The notes under the pieces: model-generated
Told to the model about the DNA's origin: nothing
The model's input: only the letters and a program-made list of their open reading frames with translations
Database searches by the model: none
DNA from: Sinomonas mesophila
GTDB lineage: Bacteria > Actinomycetota > Actinomycetes > Actinomycetales > Micrococcaceae
Reading direction: 5' to 3'
DNA: 64,000 nucleotides
NCBI RefSeq assembly: GCF_001999765.1
Contig: NZ_KV908327.1
Span: 111,049-175,048 of the forward strand
Part shown: positions 8,908-18,329 of the stretch, one piece after another
Layout of the letters: each line of letters starts with the position of its first letter
Position numbering within the stretch: the first letter of the stretch is position 1
Translations under genes and position numbers: made by a program

Positions 8908-9872
8908 GCTCTCCCGCCGCGACCTCCTCGCCGTCCACCGCACCCGCACGCCGCGCCGCCGTCCTCGCGCAGCTCGCCGGCCTGCCGTTCGCGAAGGGCC
9001 ACGGCACCGGGAACGACTTCGTCCTCGTCGCGGACCCCGCGGGCGAGCGCGTCCTCGGCGAGGCCGAGGCGGCCGCCCTGTGCGACCGCCACCTCGGCAT
9101 CGGGGCCGATGGTCTCATCCGCGCGATCCGCTCCGCGGAGCTCCCCGAGGGCCGCGCGGTCCTCGCCGAGGATCCCGCGGCGGAATGGTTCATGGACTAC
9201 CGCAACGCGGACGGCTCGTTGTCCGAGATGTGCGGCAACGGTGTGCGGGCGTTCGTCGCGTTCCTGATCGACCGGGGCCTCGTCGAGCTCGCCCCGGGCG
9301 AGGTCCTCGCGATCGGCACGCGGGCGGGCGTCAAGCGCATCGAGCGGCGCGACGGCGGCTTCGCGGTGGACATGGGCCCGTGGGAGTTCATCTTCCCCGC
9401 CCAGGCAGTGGCCGACGCCGGCGACTCGCTCGTCACGGCCGTGGGCCTCGACGTCCCGCGCCCGGCCCTCAGCGTGAGCATGGGCAACCCGCACACGGTC
9501 GTCGCCCTCGCCGCGGACGCGGAGCTGGCCGGGCTCGGCCTGCACACGGCGCCCGCCGTCGACCCCGTGCCCCCGCACGGGACCAACGTCGAGTTCGTCG
9601 TCCCCGCCGAGCCGCTCGTCTCCGGCGGCGTCGGGACCATCACGATGCGCGTTCACGAGCGCGGCGTCGGGGAGACCCAGTCGTGCGGGACGGGCGCGTG
9701 CGCCGCCGCCGTCGCCATCCGGCACTGGGCGGGCGCGGGCGCGCCCGACCGCTGGGACGTGCACGTTCCGGGCGGGACGGTCGGCGTCGCGTTCGTGCCC
9801 GGGCCCGAGGGCCGGGAGCACGTCGAGCTCTCCGGCCCTGCCGTCATCGTCGCCCACGGCACGCTCGGCTGA
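8904..9872 (+). CDS. dapF: Diaminopimelate epimerase
   Basis: This 322-residue enzyme converts LL- to meso-diaminopimelate for lysine and cell-wall synthesis. Both catalytic cysteines are present in their motifs: C110 in [10 protein letters not shown] and C261 in [10 protein letters not shown]. It also has [10 protein letters not shown] near the N terminus and GNPHTV. A stretch of about 20 low-complexity residues precedes the fold. The ATG overlaps the miaA stop (ATGA), yet TAGGCT lies exactly six bases before it, so an internal leaderless transcript may also supply it. The miaA-dapF order matches other actinobacteria. Confidence 0.96.
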   Translation: MSSPAATSSPSTAPARRAAVLAQLAGLPFAKGHGTGNDFVLVADPAGERVLGEAEAAALCDRHLGIGADGLIRAIRSAELPEGRAVLAEDPAAEWFMDYRNADGSLSEMCGNGVRAFVAFLIDRGLVELAPGEVLAIGTRAGVKRIERRDGGFAVDMGPWEFIFPAQAVADAGDSLVTAVGLDVPRPALSVSMGNPHTVVALAADAELAGLGLHTAPAVDPVPPHGTNVEFVVPAEPLVSGGVGTITMRVHERGVGETQSCGTGACAAAVAIRHWAGAGAPDRWDVHVPGGTVGVAFVPGPEGREHVELSGPAVIVAHGTLG

Positions 9873-9895
9873 GTCTCGGCCCAGGGGCCGGGCCC

Positions 9896-10231
9896 TCAGC
9901 CCTCGACGAGCCCGAAGGGGTTCCCGTCCGAGTCCTTCACGCTCGCGACGAGCCGCCCGCCGCCCACGTCGCGCGGCTCGGCCAGGACCTCGGCGCCCGC
10001 CGCCACGAGCCCCTCGAGCGCGCTCCGCAGGTCCTCGACCGCCCAGTACGCCACGGGACCCGTGTGACCCGCCCGGTGGCCGCTCGGGTCGAGGCCCACC
10101 TCGACGGAGTCCGTCTTGAATCCGACGTAGTACGGCTCGTCCACATACGGCTCGGCGCCCAGCAGGGTCGAGTACAGGGCCTTCGCGGACGCGAGGTCGG
10201 AGACGGGGATGGCGATGTTGTTCAGACGCAT
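9896..10231 (-). CDS. VOC-family (glyoxalase/bleomycin-resistance-like) protein
   Basis: This is a single-domain 111-residue protein with the VOC pattern: start MRLNNIAIPVSDLASAKALYSTLLG, a central YYVGFKTDSVEVGL, and an end of DSDGNPFGLVE. VOC proteins bind a metal through residues paired across two beta-alpha-beta-beta-beta units; some are enzymes, others bind antibiotics. The substrate cannot be read from sequence. A Shine-Dalgarno sequence GAAGGAG precedes the ATG. It converges with dapF and lies 95 bases downstream of the methyltransferase gene on the same strand. Confidence 0.85.
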   Translation of the reverse strand: MRLNNIAIPVSDLASAKALYSTLLGAEPYVDEPYYVGFKTDSVEVGLDPSGHRAGHTGPVAYWAVEDLRSALEGLVAAGAEVLAEPRDVGGGRLVASVKDSDGNPFGLVEG

Positions 10232-10326
10232 GGACTGCTCCTTCTCACCTTGGCAATGCTCGGCACGGTTCCCGTCTTAGTACGGATCCCCGTCGAGGGG
10301 AAGGAGCGGGCACGGACTCGGGCGCG

Positions 10327-10938
10327 TCAGCCCCTGCGGGTGACCCGGAGCACGCGGAAGCCCTTCGACGTTGCCGGCCGGTCGACGTCGTACGCGTCGC
10401 CGAGCTCCCCGGCGAGCCACCGGGACAGGGAGTCCGCGCCGAGGTTCTTCTGCACGACGAGCCACGCCTCGCCGCCGATCTCGAGCCGCGGCAGCCACAG
10501 CAGGAGCAGCTCGTGGAGGGCCTGCTTGCCGATCCGGATGGGCGGGTTCGACCAGATCGTCGCGAACCGCAGGGAGGGGTCGAGGTCCTCGGGCAGGGAT
10601 GCGCGGACGTTGCCGAGCCCCGCGAGCCGCGCATTCTCCTGGGTCAGTGCGAGGCTGCGCGTGTTGACATCCACGGCGTACACGTGCGCGCCCGGGGAGC
10701 GCAGCGCGAGGGTCAGGGCGATCGGGCCCCAGCCGCAGCCGATGTCCAGCAGGTTGCCCTCCGGCGCCGGGTCCGGGGCCTCCGCGAGCAGCACGGCCGT
10801 GCCCTTGTCGACGCCGTCGGGGCTGAAGATGCCGGCTGACGTGCGCAGTGTCAGCTCGCGCCCGTCAAGCACGACGGCGAGCGGCCGCCTGACGTCGGGA
10901 ACGCCCGGCTCGGCGTTGAAGTAGTGCGCTGGCTCCAT
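10327..10938 (-). CDS. Class I SAM-dependent methyltransferase, RsmC/RlmG-like
   Basis: This 203-residue protein has a Rossmann methyltransferase core: LLDIGCGWGPIAL (SAM-binding motif I), YAVDVNTRSLALTQENA (motif II) and SNPPIRIGK (motif IV, NPP, typical of N2-guanine or other exocyclic-amine methyltransferases). GIFSPDGVDKGT before motif I is the hallmark of the MTS small domain of RsmC/RlmG, so an rRNA guanine is the likely target. The start at 10938 is chosen because TACGCT lies eight bases before it; an ATG at 10944 is an alternative but is too close to that hexamer. Confidence 0.85.
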   Translation of the reverse strand: MEPAHYFNAEPGVPDVRRPLAVVLDGRELTLRTSAGIFSPDGVDKGTAVLLAEAPDPAPEGNLLDIGCGWGPIALTLALRSPGAHVYAVDVNTRSLALTQENARLAGLGNVRASLPEDLDPSLRFATIWSNPPIRIGKQALHELLLLWLPRLEIGGEAWLVVQKNLGADSLSRWLAGELGDAYDVDRPATSKGFRVLRVTRRG

Positions 10939-11011
10939 AGGCATCCAGCGTAGTGCCCACCTCTGGCGCGCCCCGACCGCGGGTCACGCCGGGCGGCCTC
11001 CGGGCGTCGGG

Positions 11012-11032
11012 TATACTCGAACGCATGTTCCT
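11012..11032 (+). promoter_or_regulatory. hflX leader promoter with partial SOS-box match
   Basis: TATACT (11012-11017) is a strong -10 element. It runs into TCGAACGCATGTTCCT (11017-11032), which matches the LexA box at 10 of 12 defined positions, with only the last two bases off. The expected transcript start coincides with the ATG at 11025 of a five-codon ORF. Whether LexA binds is inference. Confidence 0.5.
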
Positions 11033-11042
11033 GTTCACCTGA
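11025..11042 (+). CDS. Putative five-residue leader peptide upstream of hflX
   Basis: ATG TTC CTG TTC ACC TGA encodes MFLFT. The ATG is seven bases after TATACT, so the mRNA would begin with this codon (leaderless). It lies 259 bases before hflX, with GC-rich inverted repeats between. Short hydrophobic leader peptides before ribosome-rescue and antibiotic-response genes often act in ribosome-mediated attenuation. That role is inferred here from position only. Confidence 0.4.
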   Translation: MFLFT

Positions 11043-11193
11043 CGCCGCTGCGTCCCTCTGCGACGCCGCCGCGTGGCCCGCCGCGCCGCCCTTGAGGCCG
11101 CGCCGCCGCCCCAGGTCCCCGCGCTCCGATGCCCCTTCCGGCAGCGCACCAGAACACTCTCCCAGGAGCATTCGCGTGACACCGCATCCCACT

Positions 11194-11223
11194 GACGGGG
11201 TCTCTCCACAGACCCCTTCGTCT
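11194..11223 (+). terminator. Hairpin in hflX leader, possible attenuator
   Basis: GGGGTCT and AGACCCC form a perfect 7-bp stem around the loop CTCCAC, with outer GACG/CGTC pairing possible across a two-base bulge. It is followed by TTCGTCTG, a weak U-tract. It lies about 60 bases before hflX and after the five-codon ORF. A second possible -10 (TATTCT, 11251-11256) lies between it and the gene. Confidence 0.45.
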
Positions 11224-11283
11224 GACCATGCCGGCGCCGGGCGCCCGCACTATTCTGGAACTGTATCCGCCGCTAAGGAGACC

Positions 11284-12927
11284 ATGACCGACAACCAGCA
11301 CGACCCGCGCGTCCCGTCCGACGGCAGCGCCGCCCAGGACCTCAGCCCGGCCGACATCCAGGCCGTCATCGACCGCATCCTCGCCAAGGAGGAGGCCGCG
11401 GCGGCGAAGGGGGCCGGGCGGCCCGACCGCAATGTGTCCCCGGACGACGGCTCGTCCTCGGACGACGGCACAGCCGCCGGGAGCGCCCGCCGGGGAGGCG
11501 TCGGCGGCCGCGCCCTCGCGATCTCCGACCTCGAGACCGAGCACGGCGAGTACGACGGCGAGCAGCGGGACCTCGACGAGCGGCGCGCCCTGCGCCGTGT
11601 CGCCGGCCTCTCGACCGAGCTCGAGGACGTCACCGAGGTCGAGTACCGGCAGCTGCGCCTCGAGCGCGTCGTGCTCGCGGGACTGTGGACCGAGGGCACC
11701 CTCGAGGACTCCGAGAACTCGCTGCGGGAGCTCGCCGCGCTCGCCGAGACCGCGGGCTCGGAGGTGCTCGACGGCGTCGTGCAGCGGCGCCTCAAGCCGG
11801 ACCCGGGCACGTTCGTCGGCTCGGGCAAGGCGCTTGAGCTGCGGGACATCGTCGCCGCCACCGGCGCCGACACCGTGATCGTGGACTCCGAGCTCGCCCC
11901 GTCGCAGCGCCGCGGCCTCGAGGACATCGTCAAGGTCAAGGTCATCGACCGGACCGCGCTCATCCTCGACATCTTCGCCCAGCACGCCAAGAGCCGCGAG
12001 GGCAAAGCACAGGTCGAGCTCGCCCAGCTCGAGTACCTGCTCCCGCGCCTGCGCGGCTGGGGCGAGTCGATGTCCCGCCAGGCCGGCGGCCGGGTCGGCG
12101 CCGCAGGCGGCGGCATCGGCTCCCGCGGCCCCGGCGAGACCAAGATCGAGCTCGACCGGCGCCGGATCCGCACGCGCATGGCCAAGCTGCGGCGCGAGAT
12201 CGCGGGGATGAAGCCCGCACGCGAGACGAAGCGGGCGAACCGCAAGCGCAACGAGGTGCCCTCGGTAGCGATCGCCGGGTACACGAACGCCGGCAAGTCC
12301 TCGCTCCTGAACCGGCTCACGGATGCGGGCGTGCTCGTCGAGAACGCCCTCTTCGCGACCCTCGACCCGACCGTGCGCCGGGCCGAGACGCCGGATGGGC
12401 TCCCGTACACGCTCGCCGACACGGTCGGGTTCGTCCGCTCGCTGCCCACGCAGCTCGTCGAGGCGTTCCGGTCCACGCTCGAGGAGGTCGCCGACGCGGA
12501 CCTCATCCTGCACGTCGTCGACGTCTCTCACCCGGACCCCGAGGGGCAGATCGCGGCCGTGCGCAAGGTGTTCGCCGAGGTCGACGCGCGCAAGGTGCCC
12601 GAGATCATCGTGCTGAACAAGGCCGACGCCGCCGACCCGTTCGTGCTCGAGCGGCTGCGGCAGCGCGAGCGGAACCATGTCGTGGTCTCGGCCCGCACCG
12701 GCGCCGGGATCGCGCAGCTGCGGCAGGCGATCAGCGCGGCGATCCCGCGCCCCGACGTCGTCCTGACCCTCCTCGTGCCCTACAGCCGCGGCGACGTGCT
12801 CAACCGGCTGCACGAGTCGAGCGCCGAGATCCGCTCGATCGAGCACGCCGAGGACGGAACGCGCGTCGAGGCCGTGGTCCGCGAGGAGATGGCCGCCGAG
12901 CTCGCGCCGTTCACCGTCGATGGCTGA
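11284..12927 (+). CDS. hflX: GTPase HflX
   Basis: This 547-residue ribosome-splitting GTPase rescues stalled or heat-damaged ribosomes and can confer macrolide/lincosamide tolerance. The HflX N-terminal domain includes GSGKALELRDIV and LIVDSELAPSQRRGLE-type sequence. The Gly-rich linker GGRVGAAGGGIGSRGPGETKIELDRRR is followed by the G domain: G1 GYTNAGKS (332-339), G3 DTVGF and G4 NKAD. An acidic 90-residue N-terminal extension precedes it. The start at 11284 has AAGGAG close upstream, although the frame is open for 64 more codons. dinG overlaps the end by eight bases. Confidence 0.95.
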   Translation: MTDNQHDPRVPSDGSAAQDLSPADIQAVIDRILAKEEAAAAKGAGRPDRNVSPDDGSSSDDGTAAGSARRGGVGGRALAISDLETEHGEYDGEQRDLDERRALRRVAGLSTELEDVTEVEYRQLRLERVVLAGLWTEGTLEDSENSLRELAALAETAGSEVLDGVVQRRLKPDPGTFVGSGKALELRDIVAATGADTVIVDSELAPSQRRGLEDIVKVKVIDRTALILDIFAQHAKSREGKAQVELAQLEYLLPRLRGWGESMSRQAGGRVGAAGGGIGSRGPGETKIELDRRRIRTRMAKLRREIAGMKPARETKRANRKRNEVPSVAIAGYTNAGKSSLLNRLTDAGVLVENALFATLDPTVRRAETPDGLPYTLADTVGFVRSLPTQLVEAFRSTLEEVADADLILHVVDVSHPDPEGQIAAVRKVFAEVDARKVPEIIVLNKADAADPFVLERLRQRERNHVVVSARTGAGIAQLRQAISAAIPRPDVVLTLLVPYSRGDVLNRLHESSAEIRSIEHAEDGTRVEAVVREEMAAELAPFTVDG

Positions 12928-14989
12928 GGCCGCCGCGGGGTCGGACGACGCGTCGGCCGACGCCGTGACGCCGGCCGACGCCGAAGATCTCGCCGTGCGC
13001 CTCCTGGACGCCGCCGTCGCGGCCATGGGAGGCGCGCAGCGCGAGGGCCAGCACGAGATGGCGCGGCAGGTCGCGCACGCGATCGAGGAGGGCGAGCACC
13101 TGCTCGTCCAGGCGGGAACGGGCACCGGCAAGTCGCTCGCCTACCTCGTCCCGCTCATCGCGCATGCCCAGCACAGCGACCGCCCCGCCGTCGTCGCGAC
13201 GGCGACGCTCGCGCTCCAGGCCCAGATCGTCGGCCGGGACCTCCCGCGGCTCCTCGAGGCGATCACGCCGCAGCTCGACCGGCCGCTCGACGTCGCCCTC
13301 GTCAAGGGCCGCTCCAACTATCTGTGCCAGCACAAGCTCGAGGGCGGCTTCCCCACTGACGACCCGGCGGACGGCGCCCTGTTCAGCCTCGGAGAGGAGG
13401 CCGGCGTCGTGCACCCCGCGGCCGCGCCGACCTCGCAGCTGGGCCGCGAGGTCAAGCGGCTGCGGGAGTGGGCCGAGGAGACCGAGACGGGGGACCGGGA
13501 CGAGCTCGTCCCCGGCGTGTCGGACCGGGCCTGGCGGCAGGTATCCGTCTCGGCGCTCGAGTGCCTCGGCGCGCAGCGCTGTCCCTTCGCCGCCGAGTGC
13601 TTCAGCGAGCTCGCGCGCCAGCGCGGGTCCGAGGCGGACATCGTCGTGACCAACCACGCCCTGCTCGCGATCAACGCGTTCGAGGGACTGAACGTCCTGC
13701 CCGAGCATGACGTCGTCATCGTCGACGAGGCGCACGAGCTCGCCGACCGCGTCACGGGCGCCGTGAGCGCCCAGCTCTCGGCCGCCATGGTCTCCGCGGC
13801 GGCCTCGAGCGCGCGGAAGCACTGCGGGATCGGCGTCGAGGCCCTCCACTCCGCGGCCGCGGGGCTCGAGCTCTCGCTCGCCTCCGCGCCGACAGGCCTG
13901 CTCGCGCGCGGCCTCACCGAGGAGCAGGCGCAGGACGTCGCGCTCGTGCGGGACGCATGCCGCGTCGCCCTGTCCGAATCCAAGCCGGGGGAAGGGCAGA
14001 ACGCAGCCGACGGCGGGCGGCAGGTCGCGCGCTCCCGGCTCGCCGCGCTCGTGGACGTGTGTGAGCGGATCCTCGATGCCGAGGCAAACAGAGAGGTCGT
14101 CTGGGTCACGCGCGCCGGCACGTTCGACCCGGTCGCCGGCTACGCGCCGCCCGACGACGACGCCCCGGCCATGCTGAACATCGCCCCGCTGAGCGTCGGC
14201 GGGCGGCTGCGCGATGGCCTCTTCGCCGACCGCACGGTCGTGCTCACGAGCGCGACCCTCGCGATCGGCTCGGCGTTCGAGCCCACTGCCGGGGGGCTGG
14301 GCCTGCTCGGCCCGGGAGCCCCGAGCTGGACGGGGGTCGACGTCGGCTCACCGTTCGACTACCCCAAGCAGGGCATGCTCTACGTCGCGCGGCACCTGCC
14401 CAGGCCGGGCCGCGGCGTCTCCCCCGAGGCCCTCGACGAGCTCGAGGCGCTCCTGCGCGCCTCCTCCGGCGGGGCGCTGTGCCTGTTCTCCTCGCGCCGG
14501 GCGTCCGAGGAGGCCGCGGACGAGCTCCGGGGGCGGCTCGAGACGGAGATCCTGTGCCAGGGCGAGTCCTCGATGAGCGCGCTCGTCAAACAGTTCGCGG
14601 CCGAGCCCGACACGTGCCTCTTCGGGACGATGTCGCTGTGGCAGGGCGTCGACGTGCCCGGGCACTCGTGCCGGCTCGTGGTGATCGACAGGATCCCCTT
14701 CCCGCGCCCGGACGACCCGCTCATGACCGCGCGCTCCCGCGCCGTCGCGCAGGCCGGCGGGAACGGCTTCATGTCGGTCTCCGCGACGCACGCGGCCGTG
14801 CGGCTCGCGCAGGGCGCGGGCCGTCTCATCCGCTCGACGGCCGACCGCGGTGTCGTCGCCGTGCTCGACTCCCGGCTCGCGACCGAGCGCTACGGGGCCT
14901 TCCTGCGCGGTGCCCTGCCGCCGCTGTGGGGGACGACCGACCGGAGCGTCGTGCTCAAGGCGCTCGAGCGCCTCGCCGCGGCGGGCTGA
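12920..14989 (+). CDS. dinG: ATP-dependent DNA helicase, DinG/XPD family
   Basis: This 689-residue superfamily 2 helicase has Walker A AGTGTGKS (65-72), a DEAH box in VIVDEAHELADRV, and motif VI QGAGRLIRS near the C terminus. Four cysteines expected to bind a 4Fe-4S cluster occur in the right place: one in LCQHK and three in ECLGAQRCPFAAECFSE. DinG-type enzymes unwind 5'-tailed, forked or R-loop DNA in repair. Its ATG lies inside the hflX end (ATGGCTGA), so translation is probably coupled. It converges with lexA, 21 bases away. Confidence 0.92.
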   Translation: MAEAAAGSDDASADAVTPADAEDLAVRLLDAAVAAMGGAQREGQHEMARQVAHAIEEGEHLLVQAGTGTGKSLAYLVPLIAHAQHSDRPAVVATATLALQAQIVGRDLPRLLEAITPQLDRPLDVALVKGRSNYLCQHKLEGGFPTDDPADGALFSLGEEAGVVHPAAAPTSQLGREVKRLREWAEETETGDRDELVPGVSDRAWRQVSVSALECLGAQRCPFAAECFSELARQRGSEADIVVTNHALLAINAFEGLNVLPEHDVVIVDEAHELADRVTGAVSAQLSAAMVSAAASSARKHCGIGVEALHSAAAGLELSLASAPTGLLARGLTEEQAQDVALVRDACRVALSESKPGEGQNAADGGRQVARSRLAALVDVCERILDAEANREVVWVTRAGTFDPVAGYAPPDDDAPAMLNIAPLSVGGRLRDGLFADRTVVLTSATLAIGSAFEPTAGGLGLLGPGAPSWTGVDVGSPFDYPKQGMLYVARHLPRPGRGVSPEALDELEALLRASSGGALCLFSSRRASEEAADELRGRLETEILCQGESSMSALVKQFAAEPDTCLFGTMSLWQGVDVPGHSCRLVVIDRIPFPRPDDPLMTARSRAVAQAGGNGFMSVSATHAAVRLAQGAGRLIRSTADRGVVAVLDSRLATERYGAFLRGALPPLWGTTDRSVVLKALERLAAAG

Positions 14990-15010
14990 GCGGGCCTTCG
15001 GGGAGCGGGC

Positions 15011-15718
15011 TCAGACGGAGCGCAGCACCGAGACGACCTTGCCCATGATCGTGGCGTGGTCGCCGAGGATCGGCTCGTAGCGCGTGTTCTGCGGCAGGAG
15101 CCACGTGTGCCCGTCGCGCTGGCGGAAGGTCTTGACCGTGGCCTCATCGTCGAGGAGGGCGGCCACGATGTCGCCGTTCTCGGCGGTCCCCTGGCGGCGC
15201 ACGACGACCCAGTCCCCGTCGCAGATCGCGGCGTCGATCATCGAGTCGCCCTTGACGCGCAGCATGAAGAGCTCGCCGTAGCCCACGAGCTGGCGGGGGA
15301 GGGGCATGACGTCCTCGACGACCTGGTCGGCGAGGATGGGGCCGCCGGCGGCGATCCGGCCGACGAGCGGGACCATGGCGGTATCTGCAGCGCCGGCCAT
15401 CTCCTCGATCGGGACGCCGTCCACGCCCCGCAGGCCCGCGGGCACCTCCTCAGCCATGCTGAGCTCGCCCTCGTCCAGCGTGAGCGGCATGAGGACCTCC
15501 ATGGCGCGCGGCCGCTTCGGGTCGCGGCGGAGGTAGCCGAGTTTCTCGAGCTGGGTGAGCTGGTGGGTCACGCTGGACAGGCTCGCGAGTCCCACGGTGT
15601 CGCCGATCTCGCGCATGGACGGCGGGTACCCGACGTGCTGGACCGAACGCTGGATCGTCTCGAGGATCCTCTTCTGGCGCGCCGTGAGTCCCTTGGCCGC
15701 CTTCGCCCGTGGTGCCAT
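15011..15718 (-). CDS. lexA: SOS repressor LexA
   Basis: This 235-residue repressor has an N-terminal winged helix (residues about 9-70, [20 protein letters not shown] then [20 protein letters not shown]) and a C-terminal S24 protease domain. The self-cleavage site is A124-G125 (IAAGGPI), the catalytic Ser is S159 in GDSM, and the Lys is K196 in ATVKTF. RecA filaments trigger cleavage. The start is the ATG at 15718; the frame is open upstream, but the family N terminus and an upstream GGGAGG favour this codon. A LexA box lies 180 bases upstream, so the gene is self-regulated. The LysM gene is divergent. Confidence 0.97.
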   Translation of the reverse strand: MAPRAKAAKGLTARQKRILETIQRSVQHVGYPPSMREIGDTVGLASLSSVTHQLTQLEKLGYLRRDPKRPRAMEVLMPLTLDEGELSMAEEVPAGLRGVDGVPIEEMAGAADTAMVPLVGRIAAGGPILADQVVEDVMPLPRQLVGYGELFMLRVKGDSMIDAAICDGDWVVVRRQGTAENGDIVAALLDDEATVKTFRQRDGHTWLLPQNTRYEPILGDHATIMGKVVSVLRSV

Positions 15719-15897
15719 CCCGTCCTGCCTCCCTGTCGCCCCGTGCGCTCCCGCGCCCGGCTTCTTCCGCCCGTCCCTGACCGGGCCCACGAGAACTGTC
15801 GGAGCCCTTCGGGACGATGAGGAGATGTCCCCCAGGGAGGCGGCAGATGGGTTGAAGCCCGGTGCTCCTCCCACCGTAGGCCACGAGGCCGAAGCTT

Positions 15898-15913
15898 TCA
15901 AACATGTGTTCGA
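15898..15913. promoter_or_regulatory. SOS (LexA) box 1 in the lexA-LysM intergenic region
   Basis: TCAAACATGTGTTCGA matches TCGAAC-N4-GTTCGA at 11 of 12 defined positions. It is the box nearer lexA and should mediate autorepression. Confidence 0.85.
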
Positions 15914-15963
15914 CCGAGTCTGGACAAGATTCGAGGGCACCTGCTAAGAAAGTTCCATAATGT

Positions 15964-15979
15964 TCGAAGATCCGTTCGA
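15964..15979. promoter_or_regulatory. SOS (LexA) box 2 in the lexA-LysM intergenic region
   Basis: TCGAAGATCCGTTCGA matches the box at 11 of 12 defined positions. It lies 76 bases before the LysM gene start and should place that gene under LexA control. Confidence 0.85.
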
Positions 15980-16054
15980 AAGACTGCGCTCGGCGATCGG
16001 GGTCCTGTTCTCCTTGGGGGCGGGGCGCCAGGCCGGCGCAGGGGAAGGCAGACC

Positions 16055-16423
16055 ATGGCACACGCGATTCCGCCCGTCGCCCCTGTGGCCCGTCATGAGA
16101 CGGCTCGTCCGCCGCGGCTGCGGCTCACACGCCGGGGCCGCATCGTCCTCATCGTGATCCCGGTGAGCCTGCTCGCCCTCGCCGTGCTCGCGCTGTGGGC
16201 GGCCCTCATGGCCCCCGCGCACGCTGGCGCCGAGGCGCTGGCTGGCCCCGGCGACGCCGTGACCGTCACCGTCCGTCCGGGCGAATCCCTGTGGACGATC
16301 GCGGCCAGGACCGCCCCCGGCCGGGACCCCCGCGTCACCATCGGCCAGATCCGCGAACTCAACGACCTCGATGGCTCCCGGGTCGTGCCCGGCGAGCAGC
16401 TCCTCGTCCCGGTCGCGGGCTGA
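16055..16423 (+). CDS. LysM-domain membrane protein, probable SOS-induced division inhibitor
   Basis: This 122-residue protein has a basic N terminus, one transmembrane helix (about residues 29-52, IVLIVIPVSLLALAVLALWA) and a C-terminal LysM domain (about 69-120, VTVRPGESLWTIAARTAPGR and LNDLDGSRVVPGEQLLVPV) that would bind peptidoglycan outside the cell. Size, topology and divergence from lexA match actinobacterial SOS cell-division suppressors next to lexA (Rv2719c in mycobacteria, DivS in corynebacteria). An SOS box lies just upstream and GGGGAAGG precedes the ATG. The division-inhibitor role is inferred from this context. Confidence 0.8.
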   Translation: MAHAIPPVAPVARHETARPPRLRLTRRGRIVLIVIPVSLLALAVLALWAALMAPAHAGAEALAGPGDAVTVTVRPGESLWTIAARTAPGRDPRVTIGQIRELNDLDGSRVVPGEQLLVPVAG

Positions 16424-16479
16424 GCCGTCCGCTCGGTCACGAATGCTGCCGCCTGCGCGCGCTGGCGTAGGCTGGACCG

Positions 16480-17580
16480 GTGGACGACCAGCTCGAACGT
16501 TTGAACCGCCTGCCCCTGCGCGATGACCTGCGCGGCCAGCACCCGTACGGGGCACCGCAGATCGACGTTCCGATCCAGCTCAACGTCAACGAGAACACCT
16601 ACGGGGTCCCGGCGGACGTCCAGGAGGCGATCGTCGAGGCCGTCCGGGAGGCCGCCGGCGGGCTCAACCGCTATCCGGACCGGGAGTTCACCCAGCTCCG
16701 CGAGGCCCTCGCCGAATACCTCGGCCATGGGCTCGGCGCCGACCAGATCTGGGCCGCGAACGGCTCCAACGAGGTCCTCCAGCAGCTCCTCCAGGCCTTC
16801 GGCGGCCCCGGCCGCTCGGTGCTGAGCTTCCCCCCGACCTATTCGATGTATCCACTCCTGGCCAGCGGGACCGGCACCGCGTACGTCAAGGGCGAGCGAG
16901 AGGCCGACTTCGGCCTCAGCGCCGCCTCGGCCGCCCGCCATGTCCGCGAGCACGCCCCGAGCATCGTCATCCTCTGCTCGCCGAACAACCCCACCGGGAC
17001 CGCGCTCGGGCTCGACGTCGTCGAGGCCGTCTACGCCGCCGGCGAGCAGAGCCAGACCGTCGTGATCGTGGACGAGGCCTACGCCGAATTCGCCCACGCC
17101 GGCACGGCATCCGCCCTGACGCTGCTTCAGGGCCGCCCGCGCCTGATCGTCACGCGCACCATGAGCAAGGCCTTCGCCCTCGCGGGCGCACGCCTCGGCT
17201 ACCTCGCCGCGGCCCCCGAGGTCATCGACGCCCTGCGCCTCGTCCGCCTCCCGTACCACCTCTCGGCGGTCACGCAGGCCACGGCCCTCGCTGCGCTGCG
17301 CCACCGCGGGGCGCTCATGGCCGAGGTCGAGGCGATCAAGCGCCAGCGCGACAGGATCGTCACCGAGCTCACGCGGCTGGGCCTGCGCCCGGCCGCGTCG
17401 GACTCGAACTTCGTCTTCGTCGCGGGCTTCGCCGACCCCCGGCGGATCTGGGAGGGCCTCCTCGAGGCGGGCATCATCGTGCGCGACGTCGGCATTCCCG
17501 GCAGCCTGCGCATCACCGCCGGCACCGAGGCGGAGACGAGCGCGTTCCTGACCCGGCTCGAGGAGCTCCTCGCCGAGTAG
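16480..17580 (+). CDS. hisC: Histidinol-phosphate aminotransferase
   Basis: This 366-residue PLP-dependent fold-type I aminotransferase converts imidazole-acetol phosphate to histidinol phosphate. The PLP lysine is K230 in [15 protein letters not shown]. Other family features are [10 protein letters not shown] near the N terminus, the [11 protein letters not shown] loop, VDEAYAEFA (PLP-binding Asp) and a C-terminal [12 protein letters not shown] with the phosphate-binding Arg. The GTG start lies six bases after TAGGCT (16468-16473), so it is probably leaderless. It heads the run hisC-hisB-hisH-priA. Confidence 0.95.
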   Translation: MDDQLERLNRLPLRDDLRGQHPYGAPQIDVPIQLNVNENTYGVPADVQEAIVEAVREAAGGLNRYPDREFTQLREALAEYLGHGLGADQIWAANGSNEVLQQLLQAFGGPGRSVLSFPPTYSMYPLLASGTGTAYVKGEREADFGLSAASAARHVREHAPSIVILCSPNNPTGTALGLDVVEAVYAAGEQSQTVVIVDEAYAEFAHAGTASALTLLQGRPRLIVTRTMSKAFALAGARLGYLAAAPEVIDALRLVRLPYHLSAVTQATALAALRHRGALMAEVEAIKRQRDRIVTELTRLGLRPAASDSNFVFVAGFADPRRIWEGLLEAGIIVRDVGIPGSLRITAGTEAETSAFLTRLEELLAE

Positions 17581-17696
17581 CCGCGCCCGGGCCGGGCCGC
17601 GTCGTCGGCGGCCGCAGCGCGCCCGCCGCGCCGGCGGCCCGGAGCAGATGCCTAGAATGGGGAAGACCCCCTCATCCAGTGAAGGACGTAATACCC

Positions 17697-18329
17697 ATGA
17701 GCATCGAGCTGCAGACCGCCCTGCCCGCGCAGCGGACGGCGCGGATGGAGCGCACGACGAGCGAGTCGTCGGTCCTCGTCGAGCTGGACCTCGACGGCAC
17801 CGGCCGCTCCGACATCTCCAGCAGCGTCCCGTTCTACGACCACATGCTCACGGCCCTGTCCAAGCACTCGCTCATCGACCTCACCGTCAAGGCGACGGGC
17901 GACACCCACATCGACGTGCACCACACCGTCGAGGACATCGCGATCACGTTCGGCGAGGTCCTCAAGCAGGCCCTCGGCTCCAAGGCCGGCATCCGCCGCT
18001 TCGGCGAGGCCACGGTTCCGCTCGATGAGGCGCTCGCGCACGCCGTCGTCGACGTCTCCGGCCGCCCCTACCTCGTGCACGGCGGGGAGCCCGCCGGCCA
18101 GGAGTACCACCTCATCGGCGGCCACTTCACGGGCTCGCTCACCCGCCACGTGTTCGAGGCGATCACGCTGCACGCGGGCATCTGCCTGCACATGAACGTC
18201 CTCGCCGGGCGGGACCCGCACCACATCGTCGAGGCCCAGTTCAAGGCCTTCGCGCGCGCCCTCCGCGCCGCCGTCGAGCCAGACCCGCGCATCGGCGACG
18301 CGATCCCGTCCACGAAGGGCGCCCTGTGA
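17697..18329 (+). CDS. hisB: Imidazoleglycerol-phosphate dehydratase
   Basis: This 210-residue monofunctional HisB dehydrates imidazoleglycerol phosphate. It has the metal-binding repeats: [17 protein letters not shown] and [15 protein letters not shown] in the first half, and [18 protein letters not shown] with [18 protein letters not shown] in the second. The start is the ATG at 17697 with GAAGGACG upstream. TAGAAT (17652-17657) is a likely -10, giving a leader of about 30 bases. The stop overlaps hisH as GTGA. Confidence 0.96.
   Translation: MSIELQTALPAQRTARMERTTSESSVLVELDLDGTGRSDISSSVPFYDHMLTALSKHSLIDLTVKATGDTHIDVHHTVEDIAITFGEVLKQALGSKAGIRRFGEATVPLDEALAHAVVDVSGRPYLVHGGEPAGQEYHLIGGHFTGSLTRHVFEAITLHAGICLHMNVLAGRDPHHIVEAQFKAFARALRAAVEPDPRIGDAIPSTKGAL

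Noticed and set aside
16494..16512. SOS-like TCGAACGTTTGAAC in early hisC
   Set aside because: The second half-site does not match GTTCGA and it lies inside coding sequence.
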